Of a stretch of DNA of 64,000 nt, positions 61,954 through 64,000 are shown in pieces. The notes under the pieces are model-generated. The model ran no database searches. It was not told the origin of the DNA and worked only from the letters and a program-made list of their open reading frames with translations. Source of the stretch: Castanea sativa (taxonomy: Eukaryota > Streptophyta > Magnoliopsida > Fagales > Fagaceae). Position 1 is the first letter of the stretch; every line of letters starts with the position of its first letter. Position numbers and translations under genes: made by a program. The stretch spans positions 27,413,503 through 27,477,502 of the forward strand of contig NC_134016.1 in assembly GCF_040712315.1 (NCBI RefSeq), read 5' to 3'.

Positions 61954-64000
61954 TATTGTTCTCTAATGCAACGGTACTTTCCAGTGTATTGTAGCTAAAT
62001 AGTCCTATTGTGTATTTTGCCTCAATTGTTGCGAGTCTTAGCAACTTATTAGCTTTAATTCTATTGAGTTGTGTCTGCAATTTTTATAACTAGTAAGATG
62101 CACGGATACTGATGTAATATTTTATATAAATTTATTTTTGAAAAATATTAGACATATATTATAACATATTTATTATAAAATTTTGTTAGTAATGAGTTCA
62201 TCATAAAAAATAGCAATTATAAATTGCTCACATATATCTATTATAATTATTTTGTTCAAGTAATGAGTAATAATTAAAACCACTTGGAGTAATATTCTAT
62301 ATTAAAAGTTGATAAAAGCATATTAATTCATTCTATATTATTGTTTTTTATTATATGATGTAATAAAAAGTTTCATTACGATTTTTTTTTTCTTCAATCT
62401 TTGTGATTAAGGTATGGTGATGCTTGTTATCATCATCAGTTTCTCTATCTTCAACGTTTGAAGTTTAGTCCCTCCATATTTGTTCAATTTTTGAGCTTTC
62501 ATCATTTTTTCTTTTTGTTGCATCATTTGTGTTAATCACTAATGAATTGGCATCAAGAGATTCTTAATTGAATCTTACAAAGTTTGGACTTTGTCGCTAA
62601 GATTTTTCATAGTATTTGCATTTATATTAAATTTTAATGATATTCCAGTTTTTTTGCAAATATTTTTATTTTTTTATTTTTGTTAATTTTGGAATAGTGC
62701 AGCAAAAAGAATTAATATAGCATCTTAAATTGTGTATTTTTTTTTTCTTCCATACCTTTTTATCATTTGAAAGTGCATCAAAAATCTTAGCAATTATGTA
62801 ATTTTCAAAACCACCCTTTAGATTGAACTCATTCAAATGAAGTAGAGAAATCTATTTTTTTCCTAATTTTTTTTTTTTCAAATCACATGGAATTCGTTCA
62901 CCAATATCAATATTTTTACAATAATTTAAATAAGTTGTATTTCAGTTTATTTTTCAGCAAAATATCTTGTAAATTCAATTAGGATTTTCCCGGCATCTCA
63001 ATCAAATATCACAAAATTTGTTTTGAAAGTTGTATCAAAAACTTCTATTTGAATCATGTATCTGAAGTAGTTTGCAATTGTATATATATAGTAGTTATGG
63101 TGAGATAAATATATTATAAATATTTGGAGAGTATATAGTTAATGTGAGTGTCTCTAACTTTGGGATAGAAAGATTTATTTTTGTTTCACAATTTTCATAC
63201 CAAAATGATTTTGCTTGTGGTTTGACATTCCTTTCACAAAGTACGCATAAAATGTAATACCAACCTATTGTTGTATCAATATTACTTATTATTGCAATAC
63301 CCTAGCAATTTACATCTTGCAATGAACTTTGAAATTAATATGTATTATTTTTTTAATGTAAATAATATGATATATGATTATTTTTTTACGTTAATGATGA
63401 GTATAAATTGAAATGATTAACAAACCTATTTTGTAGGATCTCATTCAATGCATTTTATCTTTACTATTGTCTTCATAATATTTAAAGATAAATCCTCCTA
63501 TGAAAATTTTTTTGCATGTATTTTTGGTATTTCTTATATAGGATCATGTTTTTTACCATTCCTATCATTAAATTTTTTTAAGGAAAATATTAAGTTAATG
63601 GCATTTTGTGAGATAGTATATGATATTTATTAGACTTTTTTGTTATTATAAATTTTAGAAATATGCACTTGTCAATTATTTCAGCAACCTTAAGGATCTT
63701 AAGATTTATATATATTTTTGTTACACTAGTCAATGACAGAGAATTGGTTTGCATAAATTGCATAGAACATTATTAATAGACAAACGCATATTGAATTGAA
63801 ATTGGGGGAAAATGAAGATATGATTTCATGAGGATGAGAGTTTGTAAGAGGGTAAGAGTTTGGTCATTTTTGCTGAAAAATAAACTGAGGTACAACTTAT
63901 TGATCAAAGATCAAAAATGACCAAATATTTTGCTGAAGAAGAGAGTTTGTAAGAGGGTAAGAGTTTTGCTTTGATTTATATGTGGGAAGGGTCAACCTTG
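61954..64000. other. AT-rich terminal spacer, no gene seen
   Basis: Only short ORFs without recognisable domains. An 18-bp block AGAGTTTGTAAGAGGGTAAG repeats near 63,836 and 63,941. Confidence 0.5.

Noticed and set aside
62080..62110. ACTAGTAAGATGCACGGA, possible minus-oriented Helitron 3' end
   Set aside because: CTAG is present but I cannot form a convincing hairpin or find a matching 5' end.

Overview
The window is repeat-rich plant nuclear DNA, AT-rich with many introns, from a eudicot and most likely a woody one. The retrotransposon primer-binding sites match plant initiator tRNA-Met, and the mobile elements are typical plant LINEs, Ty1-copia relatives, Helitrons, MULEs and hATs. I cannot fix the genus from sequence alone.

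1-1.1 kb holds a decayed Ty3-gypsy pol remnant. 1,122-17,063 (minus strand) is the one intact host gene I can support: an LRR-VIII-2 receptor-like kinase of the Arabidopsis At1g53430/At1g53440 type. I rebuilt 24 exons by hand. Every splice site is GT-AG, all phases agree, and the product is 1,027 aa: signal peptide, 11 LRRs, malectin domain, transmembrane helix and RD kinase. Its introns carry an old sense-orientation LINE, an inverted-repeat element and a 71-bp-arm hairpin.

17.2-28.8 kb is a transposon graveyard. It contains a MULE-like element, a run of minus-oriented Helitron copies (one holding a hAT with an 8-bp target duplication), a 737-bp solo LTR, two plus-oriented Helitrons (one with an 8-copy internal tandem array) and a 5'-truncated LINE.

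28.8-47.6 kb is the most unusual part. It is a rearranged, head-to-head pair of a non-autonomous LTR retrotransposon family (called family A here) with about 1,020-bp LTRs. Family A encodes a copia-like gag with two separated zinc knuckles but no protease, integrase or RT. Where pol should be, it carries a second gene resembling the 'putative plant transposon protein' family, with its own apparent TATA box, spliced leader and a CTCGACA-motif array that also occurs in the LTR. A 6.2-kb Ty1-copia element (TSD GTTCT) is nested inside that second gene. A third, internally deleted family-A copy lies at 49.1-52.4 kb. Two gag copies share a UAG stop at the same codon.

A broken CONSTANS-like B-box fragment abuts the retroelement at 47.6 kb. 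53.4-59.9 kb is a decayed minus-strand L1 LINE interrupted by a solo copia LTR. The rest, to 64 kb, is AT-rich spacer with small tandem duplications. Four tiny poly(A) insertions with 10-16-bp target duplications are scattered through the window.
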